A DNA stretch of 64,000 nucleotides from Notoacmeibacter ruber (GTDB taxonomy: Bacteria > Pseudomonadota > Alphaproteobacteria > Rhizobiales > Rhizobiaceae), in contig NZ_RCWN01000001.1 in NCBI RefSeq assembly GCF_003668555.1, positions 2,951,501-3,015,500 of the forward strand. The letters run 5' to 3'. Made by a program: the position numbers and the translations under genes. The notes below the pieces were generated by a model that saw only the letters and a list, made by a program, of their open reading frames with translations, had not been told where the DNA came from and made no database searches. This document shows positions 21,243-32,472 of the stretch, one piece after another. Each line of letters begins with the position of its first letter. Position 1 is the first letter of the stretch.

Positions 21243-22028
21243 TCACGCGCCTTGCTGCGCGGATACTTGCTCGGCCATTGTATCGCAAACCCGCAAGAGC
21301 AGGGCGATATCCTGTTCGCGCGACAGGCGATGGTCGCCATCCTTCACATAGGTCAGGGTCACGTCGTCTGCCGGCAAGCGCTCCATCAGCGATTGCGCCG
21401 TCTGCCACGGGACGTCGGGGTCTTCCATGCCCTGAACGATATGGACGGGACAGTGCGTGTCGATGAGACCGTTCAGAACACTGTTTTTCTCGCCATCGTC
21501 GAACAGCTTCTTCGTGAAGACATTCGGGTCGGGTCCATATGGTGTCGGCACTTCATGTCGGCCGGTCTCTTCCAGGACTTTCTTTTCCTTGGCCGTCAGC
21601 TCGCCATTCAACATGCGAGACGTAAAATCGGGAGCCGGAGCGAGGAGGATCATTCCGGCGATGCGGTCCGTCTCACCAGCTTTGACCATTTCCTGCACGG
21701 CGCGAAGGGCAATCCAGCCGCCCATGGACGAGCCGACAAGGACCAGCGGGCCATCAGTCAGTCGATCGAGCACCGCGAGCGTTTCCGACAGCCACAGAGA
21801 GATGGTGCCGGCCTCGAAATCGCCGCCGGATTCGCCGTGACCGGAATAGTCGAACCGAAGAAAGGCATGGCCGGTCTCGGCGCAATGGTTCGAGATGGCC
21901 TCGGCCTTCGTTCCGGCCATATCGGAGCGAAATCCACCCAGCCAGACGAAGGTTGGCGAGGCCCCATCGACCCGCCGCCAGGCGATGGGCGTACCGTCAA
22001 TCGTTAGCCTGCCTTGTTCTTCCGGCAT
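21243..22028 (-). CDS. Alpha/beta hydrolase
   Basis: Serine hydrolase with the nucleophile elbow GSSMGGW, an oxyanion region WLGGFRSDM, an acid in GMEDPDVPW and a probable catalytic His in KDGDHRLS. The overall pattern (FDYSGHGESGG early, short lid) resembles the acyl-protein thioesterase/ABHD10-like group, which would imply a thioesterase or esterase. The substrate is not evident. It is divergent from infC, a neighbourhood I associate with Rhizobiales. Confidence 0.87.
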   Translation of the reverse strand: MPEEQGRLTIDGTPIAWRRVDGASPTFVWLGGFRSDMAGTKAEAISNHCAETGHAFLRFDYSGHGESGGDFEAGTISLWLSETLAVLDRLTDGPLVLVGSSMGGWIALRAVQEMVKAGETDRIAGMILLAPAPDFTSRMLNGELTAKEKKVLEETGRHEVPTPYGPDPNVFTKKLFDDGEKNSVLNGLIDTHCPVHIVQGMEDPDVPWQTAQSLMERLPADDVTLTYVKDGDHRLSREQDIALLLRVCDTMAEQVSAQQGA

Positions 22029-22140
22029 GATCGCTCCAGTCCGCTTCGCTTTTGGGCGTGAAAAATAATCAGGGGCGTGTTATGAAGAGGCACCGTCGTC
22101 ATGGCAATCAACAATCCCTATATAGGTGAGGTCGTCATGG

Positions 22141-22158
22141 GCAGCGTTGCAACGCTGC
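22141..22158. repeat. 18-bp perfect palindrome in the infC leader
   Basis: GCAGCGTTGCAACGCTGC is its own reverse complement. It lies about 50 bp upstream of the infC start, downstream of a possible -10 element TATATA near 22120. In RNA it would fold as a six-pair hairpin with a UUGCAA loop. In DNA it could be a dimeric protein site. Its role is unknown. Confidence 0.5.
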
Positions 22159-22206
22159 TGACACGGCAGAAAATTTGTAAGTTTAACGGTTCAGGAGAAC
22201 ACGACC

Positions 22207-22743
22207 ATTCGCAGACCTTTTCGAGCGCCTCCCCCCACGAAGGAAGGGCCGCGCGCAAACCGAGAAATCCGTGTGCCCACCGTCATGCTCATCGATGCAG
22301 ACGGGGAAAACCGCGGAGAAGTTCCCACTGAAGACGCAGTCCGCATGGCGGAAGAGGCCGGCCTCGATCTGATCGAGGTGCAGACCAACGCCAAGCCGCC
22401 CGTCTGCAAGATCCAGGATCTTGGCCGGCTGAAATATCAGCAGCAGAAGAAGAAGGCCGAGGCGCGGAAGAAGCAGAAGACGATCGAGATCAAGGAGGTG
22501 AAGATGCGGCCCAACATCGACACCCACGATTACGACGTGAAGATGAAGGCCGCTAAGCGCTTCTTTGAAAATGGCGACAAGGTGAAGGTCACTCTGCGTT
22601 TCCGCGGTCGCGAAATGGCGCACCAGGAACTCGGTATGGAGCTTCTCAACCGCGTCAAGGAAGACACGGTGGATATCGCCAAGGTCGAGGCCGAGCCGAA
22701 GCTCGAGGGTCGTCAGATGATGATGGTCCTGGCACCGCGCTGA
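22207..22743 (+). CDS. infC: Translation initiation factor IF-3
   Basis: Binds the 30S subunit and enforces correct start-codon and initiator-tRNA selection. The best start is the ATT at 22207. It is preceded by AGGAG at good spacing and gives the conserved N-terminus (M)[20 protein letters not shown] and a 178-residue chain. Starting at the GTG 22273 would delete this conserved part. The N-domain ([14 protein letters not shown]), a lysine-rich linker ([14 protein letters not shown]) and a C-domain ending [14 protein letters not shown] are all present. AUU starts are known to allow IF-3 autoregulation. A strong terminator follows. Confidence 0.95.
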   Translation: MRRPFRAPPPTKEGPRANREIRVPTVMLIDADGENRGEVPTEDAVRMAEEAGLDLIEVQTNAKPPVCKIQDLGRLKYQQQKKKAEARKKQKTIEIKEVKMRPNIDTHDYDVKMKAAKRFFENGDKVKVTLRFRGREMAHQELGMELLNRVKEDTVDIAKVEAEPKLEGRQMMMVLAPR

Positions 22744-22769
22744 GCGCGACCGCTAGTCCGACGAAATGA

Positions 22770-22797
22770 AGCGGCCCCCGGCGGGGGCCGCTTTTGT
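22770..22797 (+). terminator. Rho-independent terminator after infC
   Basis: GCGGCCCCC (22771-22779) pairs perfectly with GGGGGCCGC (22783-22791) around GGC, and is followed by TTTTGT. It isolates infC from the rpmI-rplT genes about 3.6 kb away. Confidence 0.92.
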
Positions 22798-22835
22798 ATT
22801 CATAGCTGAAAAAAGACGGATCGCGCTTAGGAGCC

Positions 22836-23945
22836 TCAGCTCGTCTTCCCGTTGTCGCGACCGAGCGTGGCAAACGGGTAATCCGTATAGCCTTCTTCCG
22901 CGCCGCCATAGAACGTATCCTGATTGGGCTCGTTGAGGGGAGTGCCGTTCAGCCAGCGCAGCGGCAGGTCCGGATTGGCCAGGAAATCGCGCCCGACGGC
23001 AACGGCATGGCACCAGCCCTCGGAAACGTATTTCTCGGCGTGTTCTGCGTCATAGGCGCCATTGGCGACGAAGAAGCCGTGCCATTCACGGCGGACCTTC
23101 TTCAATATTTCGGCTTTCTCAGCGGTGCGGTCTTCGCCGCGGAAGCTCTCGACGAAATGAAGGTAGGCCAGTTCCCGCTTGTCGAGCTCGGCGATGAGGT
23201 AGGAGTAGAGCCCGACCGGATCGTCTTCCGGCACGTCATTGGCTTCGCCGAGCGGCGATAGCCTGAGGCCGACCTTGTCCGATCCGATCTCCTGGATAAG
23301 GCGATCGGCGACCCGTAAGGTCAGTCGGCTGCGGTTCTCGACCGAGCCGCCATATTCATCTTCCCGCTTGTTCGAGCCCGAATGAAGAAACTGGTTCAGC
23401 AGATAGCCATTGGCGGAGTGGATCTCGACCCCATCGAAGCCGGCTTCCATGGCGCAGCGTGCAGCGTGGGCGAAATCCTCCACGAGTTGATCGATTTCCT
23501 CGAGCGAAAGCGCGCGGGGCTCGGAGACATCCTCGAAACCATCATGGGTGAAGGTTTTGGCATCGGCCCGGATTGCGCTGGGCGCGACAGGCTGTTCTCC
23601 CTTCGGCTCGATGTGGACATGGCGGATACGGCCGACATGCCATAGCTGGCAATAGATACGGCCGCCGGCGGCATGGACGGCATCGGTGACGAGGCGCCAG
23701 CCTTCGACATGCGCGTCTGTGTAGATGCCGGGGGTCTTGATGTAGCCCTTGCCAAGAGGGGTGATCTGCGTCGCTTCAGAGATGATCAGTCCAGCCGAGG
23801 CACGCTGCGCGTAATATGTGGCGGTGACCTCCCAGGGCGTCCCGTCGTCATGCGCGCGGTTGCGGGTGAGCGGAGCCATGAAAACCCGATTGGGAACGAT
23901 CAGATCGCCCATTTTGTGCGGAGAGAATATCGTCTGAGGAGCCAT
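22836..23945 (-). CDS. Alkene reductase, Old Yellow Enzyme family
   Basis: FMN-dependent NAD(P)H oxidoreductase that reduces activated double bonds, and often nitroesters or maleimides, as in NemA. The barrel begins IFSPHKMGDLIVPNRVFMAPLTRNR. Later motifs are CQLWHVGRIRH, the substrate-binding EIHSANGYLLNQFL with the His/Asn pair, and AVAVGRDFLANPDLP. The length of about 369 is normal. The start MAPQTIF at 23945 is preferred over a much longer in-frame extension that lacks homology. It is a single gene on the minus strand between infC and the HWE kinase. Confidence 0.93.
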   Translation of the reverse strand: MAPQTIFSPHKMGDLIVPNRVFMAPLTRNRAHDDGTPWEVTATYYAQRASAGLIISEATQITPLGKGYIKTPGIYTDAHVEGWRLVTDAVHAAGGRIYCQLWHVGRIRHVHIEPKGEQPVAPSAIRADAKTFTHDGFEDVSEPRALSLEEIDQLVEDFAHAARCAMEAGFDGVEIHSANGYLLNQFLHSGSNKREDEYGGSVENRSRLTLRVADRLIQEIGSDKVGLRLSPLGEANDVPEDDPVGLYSYLIAELDKRELAYLHFVESFRGEDRTAEKAEILKKVRREWHGFFVANGAYDAEHAEKYVSEGWCHAVAVGRDFLANPDLPLRWLNGTPLNEPNQDTFYGGAEEGYTDYPFATLGRDNGKTS

Positions 23946-24052
23946 GAAGCTGTCCTTTGATTTACGAAAAGAATGGAGTGGGTCGGACATCGTGCGCGAA
24001 GGCCCAATGTCGAGACCGCGGAGGGATGATGCGCGGTGACGCACCGTTGCTT

Positions 24053-25693
24053 TTACGAAGACGCCGGCAATGGAGGCGTTTCGGCCGGATGTGGAACCGA
24101 AATACCGCTCAGCAGAGCATCCAGATGCCAGACCAGCCCTTCCGGCCGGTAATCGATCTCGACCGTCTGGTCCGTCGCGCCCGTTACCCCGTAACGAATG
24201 AGCCGCGATCCGAAGCCGGACCGTGAGGGCTCGATGACGGTCGGCCCGTTCCTTTCCGTCCATCTCATGGTCAGCCGGTCTTCATTCTCTCCGGTGACAC
24301 GCCATTCCAGATCGACGCGGCCCTCTTCCACGCTGAGCGAGCCGTGCTTGGCGGCGTTGGTCGCCAGTTCATGAATTATGAGGGACAGGGAAAGAGCGGC
24401 CCCGGCAGCCAGAGCAATATCCGGGCCCTTCCAGCTAATGCGCATCGGCTCGTCCTGATGAGGTCGCAGAGCATTCGTGACCACATCGATGATGCCTGCC
24501 TGCTCCACCGACCCTTTGAGAAGGACCTCATGGGCATGCCCGAGCGCTGAAAGGCGGCGGCCTATACCGGCCTTGGCGCTCTCCAGATCTCTCGCCGACC
24601 GCAGCGACTGCGAAACGATGGACTGCGCCATCGAAAGGGAGTTTTTGAGTCGGTGAGAGAGCTCGCGATTGAGCAGTTCACGCTGTTGCTCTGCTCTCAG
24701 GCGACCAAGCGCGGCCTGCACGCGGTCCGCAACGGCATAGCTGAAGCGAAGATCGCGCTCGCTCCAGTCCACTGGACCGTCACTATGAATCAGTACGACA
24801 AGAACGAATTTGCCATGTTCCAGAATGGGGATGTTGATCAGCGCTCTGATGCCGAGGCCGAGAAGAGCATCGGCGTGCATGGCTGTGCGTGGGTCATGTT
24901 CGACATCGTCAATGGCGACCACCTGCCCTGCCTTCAGGTCGTCGATGAACGAGCCATATTCGCGAAAGTTGTGCTGACCGGAAATGGAGCTTGTACCTGA
25001 CCGTCTCCACTCGGGAGGAATGAAAACGGTTTCGCTGCCCTCATCCACAATGCCGAAACCGGCGCGGCTTGGCGTCAGGACCTCTGCCATGCTTGTGGCG
25101 GCCGCGTAGGCGATGCTCTCTATGTCGGTCAGTTCGCGGAGACGATCACCAAGCTGAAGCAGGGCCTGTTTGCGCAGTTCTGTAAGCCGGCGGTCCGTTA
25201 TGTCGAGCAGGACACCAGGGAACCGCCTCGGCTTGCCGTCTTCGCCGCGATAACAGTGTCCATTGACCGCGACCCAGCGCGGTCGAAAGCCATTCGGAAC
25301 ATCGGCAATCCGAAATTCTTCGGAAAAGGGCCCGCCGACGTCGACCGCATGGCGGATGGCTGCGTCCACGTGAGCCCGGTCGCGCTTGTCGATGCCGTCG
25401 ATAAAGCGGGAAAAGCTGACGCCTTCCGCCGCCTGCTCGGAATCGATACCTAAAAGGTCCGCGCATTTCCTCCCGGCGTGGAAGCGGTCGGTGGGAATAT
25501 CCCAGTCCCACCATCCGATGGCATGAGCTGCATCGAATATCACGGCGAGCCGCTCTTGCATGATAGCATCCGGTTCGGTTGAACCGGACGTTTCAGAGCT
25601 ATTTGCTTTCAGGGTCGGTGAGCCATCTGCCCCGACGCGGCCTGGGGCGTTTCCAGCGTCGGAGGGGCTGCTCGGCCCGGCGCCATCACGCAT
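24053..25693 (-). CDS. HWE-family sensor histidine kinase with PAS and GAF domains
   Basis: Soluble sensor kinase. After a variable N-terminus, a PAS domain (about 50-170, ending PGVLLDITDRR) leads to a GAF domain (about 185-330). The kinase core has His in ELSHRLKNSLSMAQSIVSQS. The ATPase part shows HELATNAAKHGSL and the diagnostic WTER, which defines the HWE class typical of alphaproteobacteria. It overlaps the receiver gene upstream by one base (TGATG), with a GTG alternative at 25696. No PhyR, NepR or sigma factor gene lies nearby, so a link to the general stress response is only possible, not shown. Confidence 0.9.
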   Translation of the reverse strand: MRDGAGPSSPSDAGNAPGRVGADGSPTLKANSSETSGSTEPDAIMQERLAVIFDAAHAIGWWDWDIPTDRFHAGRKCADLLGIDSEQAAEGVSFSRFIDGIDKRDRAHVDAAIRHAVDVGGPFSEEFRIADVPNGFRPRWVAVNGHCYRGEDGKPRRFPGVLLDITDRRLTELRKQALLQLGDRLRELTDIESIAYAAATSMAEVLTPSRAGFGIVDEGSETVFIPPEWRRSGTSSISGQHNFREYGSFIDDLKAGQVVAIDDVEHDPRTAMHADALLGLGIRALINIPILEHGKFVLVVLIHSDGPVDWSERDLRFSYAVADRVQAALGRLRAEQQRELLNRELSHRLKNSLSMAQSIVSQSLRSARDLESAKAGIGRRLSALGHAHEVLLKGSVEQAGIIDVVTNALRPHQDEPMRISWKGPDIALAAGAALSLSLIIHELATNAAKHGSLSVEEGRVDLEWRVTGENEDRLTMRWTERNGPTVIEPSRSGFGSRLIRYGVTGATDQTVEIDYRPEGLVWHLDALLSGISVPHPAETPPLPASS

Positions 25694-26088
25694 CACATGA
25701 CCGGGTGGTTGAAATCCGCCAATAAGCGGTTGAAGTCGGAGGGCAGATAGGGCTTTGGCATGAAGCGGGCGCGATGGGGCAGGGACGAATCGTCAATCGT
25801 ATGACGGCCGGACGCGACGATCACGTCGATGGGCGGCCACCGGTCGGCGACTTCGCGCGCCAGGGCAAGCCCGTCGATACTTCCCGCCAGATTGATGTCG
25901 GTGAAGAGGATGCAGATATCGCCACGCTGCCGAAGCACAGCGAGTGCTTCCTTGGCGTTGGTCGTTTCGATCGGCAGATAGCCCGCATCGGCCACCATGT
26001 CGGCAGCTTCCATCAAAAGGAGCGGTTCATCCTCGACAATAAGGACGGCCTTCTTGCAAGTGGAAGGCGGAGGGGTTGCTGTTGCCAT
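25693..26088 (-). CDS. Single-domain response regulator
   Basis: Stand-alone receiver of about 131 residues. The acidic pocket is in LIVEDEPLLL, the acceptor Asp in LFTDINLAGSIDGLAL, and the conserved Lys in FMPKPYLPSDF. The xxKPY ending is typical of receivers paired with HWE kinases. It is translationally coupled to the kinase downstream and probably serves as its phosphate acceptor or sink. No output domain is present. Confidence 0.9.
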   Translation of the reverse strand: MATATPPPSTCKKAVLIVEDEPLLLMEAADMVADAGYLPIETTNAKEALAVLRQRGDICILFTDINLAGSIDGLALAREVADRWPPIDVIVASGRHTIDDSSLPHRARFMPKPYLPSDFNRLLADFNHPVM

Positions 26089-26346
26089 TACTCGTATCGC
26101 ATTACTATTGATTGCCGAAAACGCCGTCAGCCGTCGGCGGTTCCAATTTTTTTGCGTTGCGGGAAAAATATCTGGTCCGCTCTTGGCTGGTTTCGGTCTG
26201 AGCGCATCCGCCTTTCGGATCGGCCCTTGCGTCCATGATCGACACGCGCTAATAGCCCGCTGTTCTGAGACAGCCGGCAGGGCATGCCGTGGTGTCTCTA
26301 AATGCTAAGCCCGAATGTTCGTCGCTTTCGGGTCGGCTTTGAGGAC

Positions 26347-26368
26347 CGGCATGGGATGAGCCATGCCG
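26347..26368 (+). promoter_or_regulatory. Hairpin in the rpmI leader
   Basis: The gene-free stretch 26089-26392 holds the promoters of the receiver gene and of rpmI. Just before the rpmI ribosome site, CGGCATGG (26347-26354) pairs perfectly with CCATGCCG (26361-26368) across GATGAG. A protein-binding leader controlling the ribosomal protein genes is possible. I recognise no established leader family. Confidence 0.4.
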
Positions 26369-26392
26369 CACCCGCCAGTTAAGGAGAGCAAA

Positions 26393-26593
26393 ATGCCCAA
26401 GATGAAGACGAAGTCGTCCTGCAAGAAACGGTTCAAGATGACCGCTCGGGGCAAGGTCAAGGCGCAGGCTGCCGGCAAGCGCCACGGCATGATCAAACGG
26501 TCCAACGACTTTATCCGCGATGCGCGCGGCACCATGGTGCTGAGCGAGCCGGATACCAAGCTCGTAAAGATCTTCATGCCTTACAACCGCTAA
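26393..26593 (+). CDS. rpmI: 50S ribosomal protein L35
   Basis: Small, very basic protein of the large subunit. The start [15 protein letters not shown] is the family N-terminus and is preceded by AAGGAGAG at good spacing. [15 protein letters not shown] is also characteristic. The length of 66 is normal. It is followed 40 bp later by rplT, with which it is cotranscribed. Confidence 0.97.
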   Translation: MPKMKTKSSCKKRFKMTARGKVKAQAAGKRHGMIKRSNDFIRDARGTMVLSEPDTKLVKIFMPYNR

Positions 26594-26633
26594 GCGCGGT
26601 CCTTCCCCGAAACACTGACGCAGGAGAACCAGA

Positions 26634-27038
26634 ATGGCCCGCGTGAAAAGAGGCGTGACAGCTCACGCCAAGCACAAGAAGACCATCAAGGCAGCCAAGG
26701 GCTTTTATGGCCGCCGCAAGAATACGATTCGCATCGCCAAGCAGGCCGTCGAGAAGTCGATGCAGTATGCGACTCGCGACCGCCGCACGAGGAAGCGCAA
26801 TTTCCGCGCCCTCTGGGTTCAGCGCCTCAACGCCGCTGCCCGCGAACATGGCCTGACCTATAGCCGCCTGATCGACGGCCTGAACAAGGCCGGTATCGAG
26901 ATGGACCGCAAGGTCCTCTCCGACATGGCGATCCATGAGCCGGAGGCATTCGCTGCTGTTGTCGCTCAGGCCAAGGACGCTCTGTCCTACCTGAAGGACG
27001 GCAATACCAACGAATATGAGCGTGCCGTCGGCGCATAA
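26634..27038 (+). CDS. rplT: 50S ribosomal protein L20
   Basis: Binds 23S rRNA early in large-subunit assembly. [30 protein letters not shown] is the conserved basic N-terminus, quoted here as overlapping pieces [15 protein letters not shown] and [14 protein letters not shown]. The globular C-terminal part has [18 protein letters not shown]. At 134 residues it is slightly longer than the E. coli protein because of a C-terminal extension. It is preceded by AGGAG and followed by a strong terminator before pheS. Confidence 0.97.
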   Translation: MARVKRGVTAHAKHKKTIKAAKGFYGRRKNTIRIAKQAVEKSMQYATRDRRTRKRNFRALWVQRLNAAAREHGLTYSRLIDGLNKAGIEMDRKVLSDMAIHEPEAFAAVVAQAKDALSYLKDGNTNEYERAVGA

Positions 27039-27093
27039 GACGGATAGAGAGTCCGGCGCGCTTGAACCGCGCCGCGCTTTCTGACAGGACAAG

Positions 27094-27126
27094 CCCGCGA
27101 ATGGCCCCGCCATTTGCGGGTTTTTT
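27094..27126 (+). terminator. Rho-independent terminator between rplT and pheS
   Basis: CCCGCGAATGGC (27094-27105) pairs with GCCATTTGCGGG (27109-27120), 12 pairs with one G:U, followed by TTTTTT. No Phe-rich leader peptide is seen, so classical pheST attenuation is not supported. Some read-through could still feed pheS. Confidence 0.9.
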
Positions 27127-27167
27127 CGTGCCGGCCTTCGACCGGCGCACGAGGAATGGACGAGACT

Positions 27168-28256
27168 ATGGACGATTACGCATCCCTTCGCGATGAAATC
27201 ATCACTTCGGTGGAAGCGGCGGCCGACGAGCCCGCGCTGGAAGAGGTTCGCGTCTTCGCTCTCGGCAAGAAGGGGCGCGTGTCGGAATTGCTGAAGGGGC
27301 TCGGCAAGATGTCGCCCGACGAGCGCAAGACCGCCGGTCCCGCCCTGAACGCCCTGAAAAACGAGGTCAACGAGGCGATCGGCGCCCGGCGCCTTATTCT
27401 GCGTGAGGCGGCGATCGAGGCGCGCCTTGCCTCTGAAACGGTGGATATCACGCTGCCGGTCCATCCTGCGCCCGCGGAGACGGGGCGCATTCACCCGATC
27501 AGCCAGGTTATCGACGAGATCACGGCGATCTTCGGCGATCTGGGCTTCGAGATCGCTGAAGGGCCGGATATCGAGACCGACTATTACAACTTCACCGCAC
27601 TGAACTTTCCAGAGGGTCATCCCGCGCGGGAGATGCATGACACCTTCTTCTTCCGACCGGACGAGAAGGGGGAGCGGAAAGTCCTGCGGACCCATACTTC
27701 GCCCGTTCAGATCCGTACGATGGAAGCGCAGAAGCCGCCGATCCGCATCGTCATTCCCGGCAAGACCTATCGGCAGGACAGCGATGCGACCCATTCGCCT
27801 ATGTTCCATCAGCTCGAAGGGCTGGTGATCGACAAGACGGCCAATATCGCCAATCTGAAGTGGGTGCTCTCGGAATTCTGCAAGGCGTTCTTCGAGGTCC
27901 CCTCGCTGAATATGCGCTTTCGCCCGTCCTTCTTCCCGTTCACCGAACCGAGCCTGGAACTCGATATTCAGTGCGATCGCTCCACGCCGGGCGAAGTGCG
28001 TTTCGGCGAGGGCGACGACTGGATGGAAATTCTTGGCTGCGGCATGGTGCATCCGAACGTGATGCGCATGGCCGGGCTCGATCCGGACGAGTATCAGGGC
28101 TTTGCCTGGGGTATGGGGATCGACCGCATCGCAATGCTCAAATACGGCATGCCCGACCTCCGGGCCTTTTTCGATGCCGATGTGCGATGGCTCGCCCATT
28201 ATGGTTTCCGCCCGCTCGATATGCCGACGCTATTCGGCGGGCTGAGCCGCACTTGA
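27168..28256 (+). CDS. pheS: Phenylalanyl-tRNA synthetase alpha subunit
   Basis: Catalytic subunit of the class II enzyme charging tRNA-Phe. An N-terminal coiled coil (about 1-90, with [20 protein letters not shown]) precedes the catalytic core. The core has motif 2-type residues in [33 protein letters not shown], and motif 3 [17 protein letters not shown]. Starts at 27156 and 27168 are both possible and neither has ideal ribosome-site spacing. pheT, usually adjacent, is absent; a GFA-family gene overlaps the stop codon instead. Confidence 0.96.
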   Translation: MDDYASLRDEIITSVEAAADEPALEEVRVFALGKKGRVSELLKGLGKMSPDERKTAGPALNALKNEVNEAIGARRLILREAAIEARLASETVDITLPVHPAPAETGRIHPISQVIDEITAIFGDLGFEIAEGPDIETDYYNFTALNFPEGHPAREMHDTFFFRPDEKGERKVLRTHTSPVQIRTMEAQKPPIRIVIPGKTYRQDSDATHSPMFHQLEGLVIDKTANIANLKWVLSEFCKAFFEVPSLNMRFRPSFFPFTEPSLELDIQCDRSTPGEVRFGEGDDWMEILGCGMVHPNVMRMAGLDPDEYQGFAWGMGIDRIAMLKYGMPDLRAFFDADVRWLAHYGFRPLDMPTLFGGLSRT

Positions 28257-28672
28257 GCCCTGTCGAAACCGGGCGGTGTCGCTGCGGCGCCGTCCGTTTC
28301 GAACTGACCGCGGAACCGCATTTCGCCAGCTATTGCCATTGCACGGATTGCCGGCAGGCAACCGGCGCGCCCGTCGCTTCGTTCATCGGCGTCCATGATG
28401 CGGATGTCGTCTGGCAGGGTAAGCCGGAGGGCGAATATGGCGAACCGCCCGTGAAGCGGTTCTTCTGCTCCTTATGCGGCTCACCGATCGGCTATCGTGA
28501 TGAGGGATTGGCGGGCCGCTTATATCTCTATCACGGGGCGCTCGACGATCCGGAGCGCTATGCGCCGACGCACCACGCCTTCACCTCGGAGCGGCTCGAC
28601 TGGTTCGCCACGGCGGACGACCTGCCTCAGCATGAACACTTCTCGGTCCAGCGGTCAGACGAGGATCATTGA
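28253..28672 (+). CDS. GFA (CENP-V/Gfa) family protein
   Basis: Zinc-binding beta protein of the family that includes glutathione-dependent formaldehyde-activating enzyme. The zinc ligands are visible in [24 protein letters not shown] and [10 protein letters not shown]. The best start is TTG at 28253, which overlaps the pheS stop (TTGA) and suggests coupled translation. The product is about 139 residues, normal for the family. Whether it uses glutathione or formaldehyde cannot be told from sequence. It ends seven bases inside the convergent carboxymuconolactone decarboxylase-like gene. Confidence 0.85.
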   Translation: MSPVETGRCRCGAVRFELTAEPHFASYCHCTDCRQATGAPVASFIGVHDADVVWQGKPEGEYGEPPVKRFFCSLCGSPIGYRDEGLAGRLYLYHGALDDPERYAPTHHAFTSERLDWFATADDLPQHEHFSVQRSDEDH

Positions 28673-29235
28673 TCCTCGTCTGGGACCGGCACGTTGAAGC
28701 CGTTCAGCGTGACGGAAACCAGGCAGTAGAGGCCCACCAGAAAGATAAGTTCGTGTGCGCCCTTCTTGCCGAAGGTGTCGACCGCTTCGTCATAGGTCGG
28801 GCGCGGCAGAACGGCCCCTTCGAGCAAGGAATTGGCGACGTCGTAGGCGACCTGCTCTTCACGGTCCATATGTTCCGGCCGGACACCCGCGACCAGTGTG
28901 GAGATGCGCTTCTCATCGATTCCGTGCACCTCGGCGATCGCATCATGCGCGTAGATTTCATAGGCTGAGTTGAAATGTGCGCCGGTGCGAAGAATGGCGA
29001 TTTCCCGTGCCCTTGGGGGCAGGGTCGCTTCCATACTCATGACCTTGGTCAATTCCCAGATCGCCTTGCCGATTTTGGGTTCGTGTAACCATGGGTTCCA
29101 AGGACCCATCAGGGCGCCGTTTTCGGCGATCGCTTTGAATGCGTTGAATTTCTGTTCGATACCTTCCTTCATATCGTCATAGATCGGCTTCTGCTCGGCG
29201 CTCAGGGTATCCGGGGCGATCAGGTCGAGGCGCAT
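28666..29235 (-). CDS. Carboxymuconolactone decarboxylase-like protein
   Basis: Helical AhpD-fold protein of about 189 residues (LPPRAREIAILRTGAHFNSAYEIYAHDAIA). The CxxC redox pair of AhpD is absent from the expected helix, which reads HFNSAYEIYAHD. This points to the decarboxylase-like, non-peroxidase branch. The substrate is unknown; no protocatechuate-pathway genes lie nearby. Confidence 0.85.
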   Translation of the reverse strand: MRLDLIAPDTLSAEQKPIYDDMKEGIEQKFNAFKAIAENGALMGPWNPWLHEPKIGKAIWELTKVMSMEATLPPRAREIAILRTGAHFNSAYEIYAHDAIAEVHGIDEKRISTLVAGVRPEHMDREEQVAYDVANSLLEGAVLPRPTYDEAVDTFGKKGAHELIFLVGLYCLVSVTLNGFNVPVPDEDQ

Positions 29236-29377
29236 GGGGCTTCCTTCGTGTCGGCTGGTGTGGCGGGCGTGACTCCCTAGCTAGTGTCGTCTCCTGCGCA
29301 TGACAGGCTCTTTACCTGCCGGCATTGCGCACGATATTGGCTGTTGATGACCGCCTAACAGACAGGAAATGACGAGC

Positions 29378-29779
29378 ATGGCCGCCAAACGTATGATTGC
29401 CACAGACATTGTTGCCGTGATCGCCGGCGGTGTGCTTGGGGCTATCGCGACCAATCTTCTCGTCTCGGTCTTTACCGATGGCGCGGCGCTGCAGGATCTG
29501 ATGCTGATGTGGGGCCGCTATGTCGTCGCCATTCTCGTCACGGCGATCTATCCTTTTCTCTACAAAACCCTTCCCACCTCAATCGCCGCCATTCTCTCAC
29601 TGCTGGTCGGGGTTCTGGTGCCGTCGGTCCTGTCGCGGCTGTTTTTCGGGGGCGATGCCTCCTGGGGCGTACTCTTCGCCTTCAATGCGGTTTTCGCCGT
29701 CGTCTCTCTCATGGTGTATCGCGCGATACACGCCTGGGCCAAAGGCGCGCTGTACAAGGCAAACGGCTTCCGCGCCTAA
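29378..29779 (+). CDS. Small integral membrane protein
   Basis: About 133 residues with four predicted membrane helices: IATDIVAVIAGGVLGAIATN, WGRYVVAILVTAIYPFLY, TSIAAILSLLVGVLVPSVLS, and WGVLFAFNAVFAVVSLMVY. I recognise no family. The ATG at 29378 is nine bases from AGGA; an ATG at 29369 lies almost on top of it. It is 74 bp upstream of the DUF421 gene on the same strand and may share a transcript with it. Confidence 0.7.
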   Translation: MAAKRMIATDIVAVIAGGVLGAIATNLLVSVFTDGAALQDLMLMWGRYVVAILVTAIYPFLYKTLPTSIAAILSLLVGVLVPSVLSRLFFGGDASWGVLFAFNAVFAVVSLMVYRAIHAWAKGALYKANGFRA

Positions 29780-29853
29780 TAATTGTTTGAACGTATCCGA
29801 CTGTTCTTTTTGTCGATGCGTGCGATGTGCATCGAATAAAAGGAACCAATTCC

Positions 29854-30381
29854 ATGTGGTATGACAGCGATCCCGGCCTGCTCGGCATCCTGGTTTCGGC
29901 GATCATCGGTTTTGCGTGGCTGATCTTCCTGCTTCGGCTGGCCGGCAAGCGAACTGTTGCCAAGTTCAACATGTACGACATGATCCTGACCTTTACGGTC
30001 GGGTCGGTACTCGCTTCGATGATCGTTCTCGAGGGTGTCAAAGTTGTTGAAGGCTGCCTTGCCATGGCCGCTCTCGTGGCGCTCGATTGGCTGCTCTCCT
30101 ACGCCGCTCTGAAATCCCGGCTGGTTCGCGACATATTGAAAGCCCCCCCAACCGTTCTGGTGAAGGATGGAGAGTTGCAGCGCGACAACATGCGAAGAGA
30201 GCAGATGGTCGAAGAAGAGATCGACATGCTCCTGCGCCAGAACGACATCACCAACCTTTCGGAAATCGAAGCGCTGACCATCGAGTCCGCTGGCGATATC
30301 GGCCTGATCAAGCGCCGCGAAGGCGTTGACGAACCACAAACCCTTCGAAAGCTGCGGACCAAAGACGGCGGCGTCGAGTAG
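29854..30381 (+). CDS. DUF421 (YetF-like) membrane protein
   Basis: Inner-membrane protein with three N-terminal helices and a cytoplasmic C-terminal domain. The conserved family block is LAGKRTVAKFNMYDMILTFT, where the GKR motif precedes a second helix. The C-terminal PPTVLVKDGELQRDNMRREQ followed by EEEIDMLLRQNDITNLSEIE is typical of the YetF/DUF421 fold. Relatives in spore-formers bear on germination or stress, but in proteobacteria the role is unknown. The length of 175 is normal. Confidence 0.88.
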   Translation: MWYDSDPGLLGILVSAIIGFAWLIFLLRLAGKRTVAKFNMYDMILTFTVGSVLASMIVLEGVKVVEGCLAMAALVALDWLLSYAALKSRLVRDILKAPPTVLVKDGELQRDNMRREQMVEEEIDMLLRQNDITNLSEIEALTIESAGDIGLIKRREGVDEPQTLRKLRTKDGGVE

Positions 30382-30390
30382 CGCCTGGGT

Positions 30391-32468
<2,078 letters not shown>

Positions 32469-32472
<4 letters not shown>

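Noticed and set aside
27039-27167. Phe attenuator with a leader peptide before pheS
   Set aside because: A good terminator is present, but no short reading frame with runs of Phe codons precedes it.
26574-28199. A 541-codon minus-strand frame across rplT and pheS
   Set aside because: It runs across two unrelated conserved genes and a terminator. There is no plausible start region or domain.
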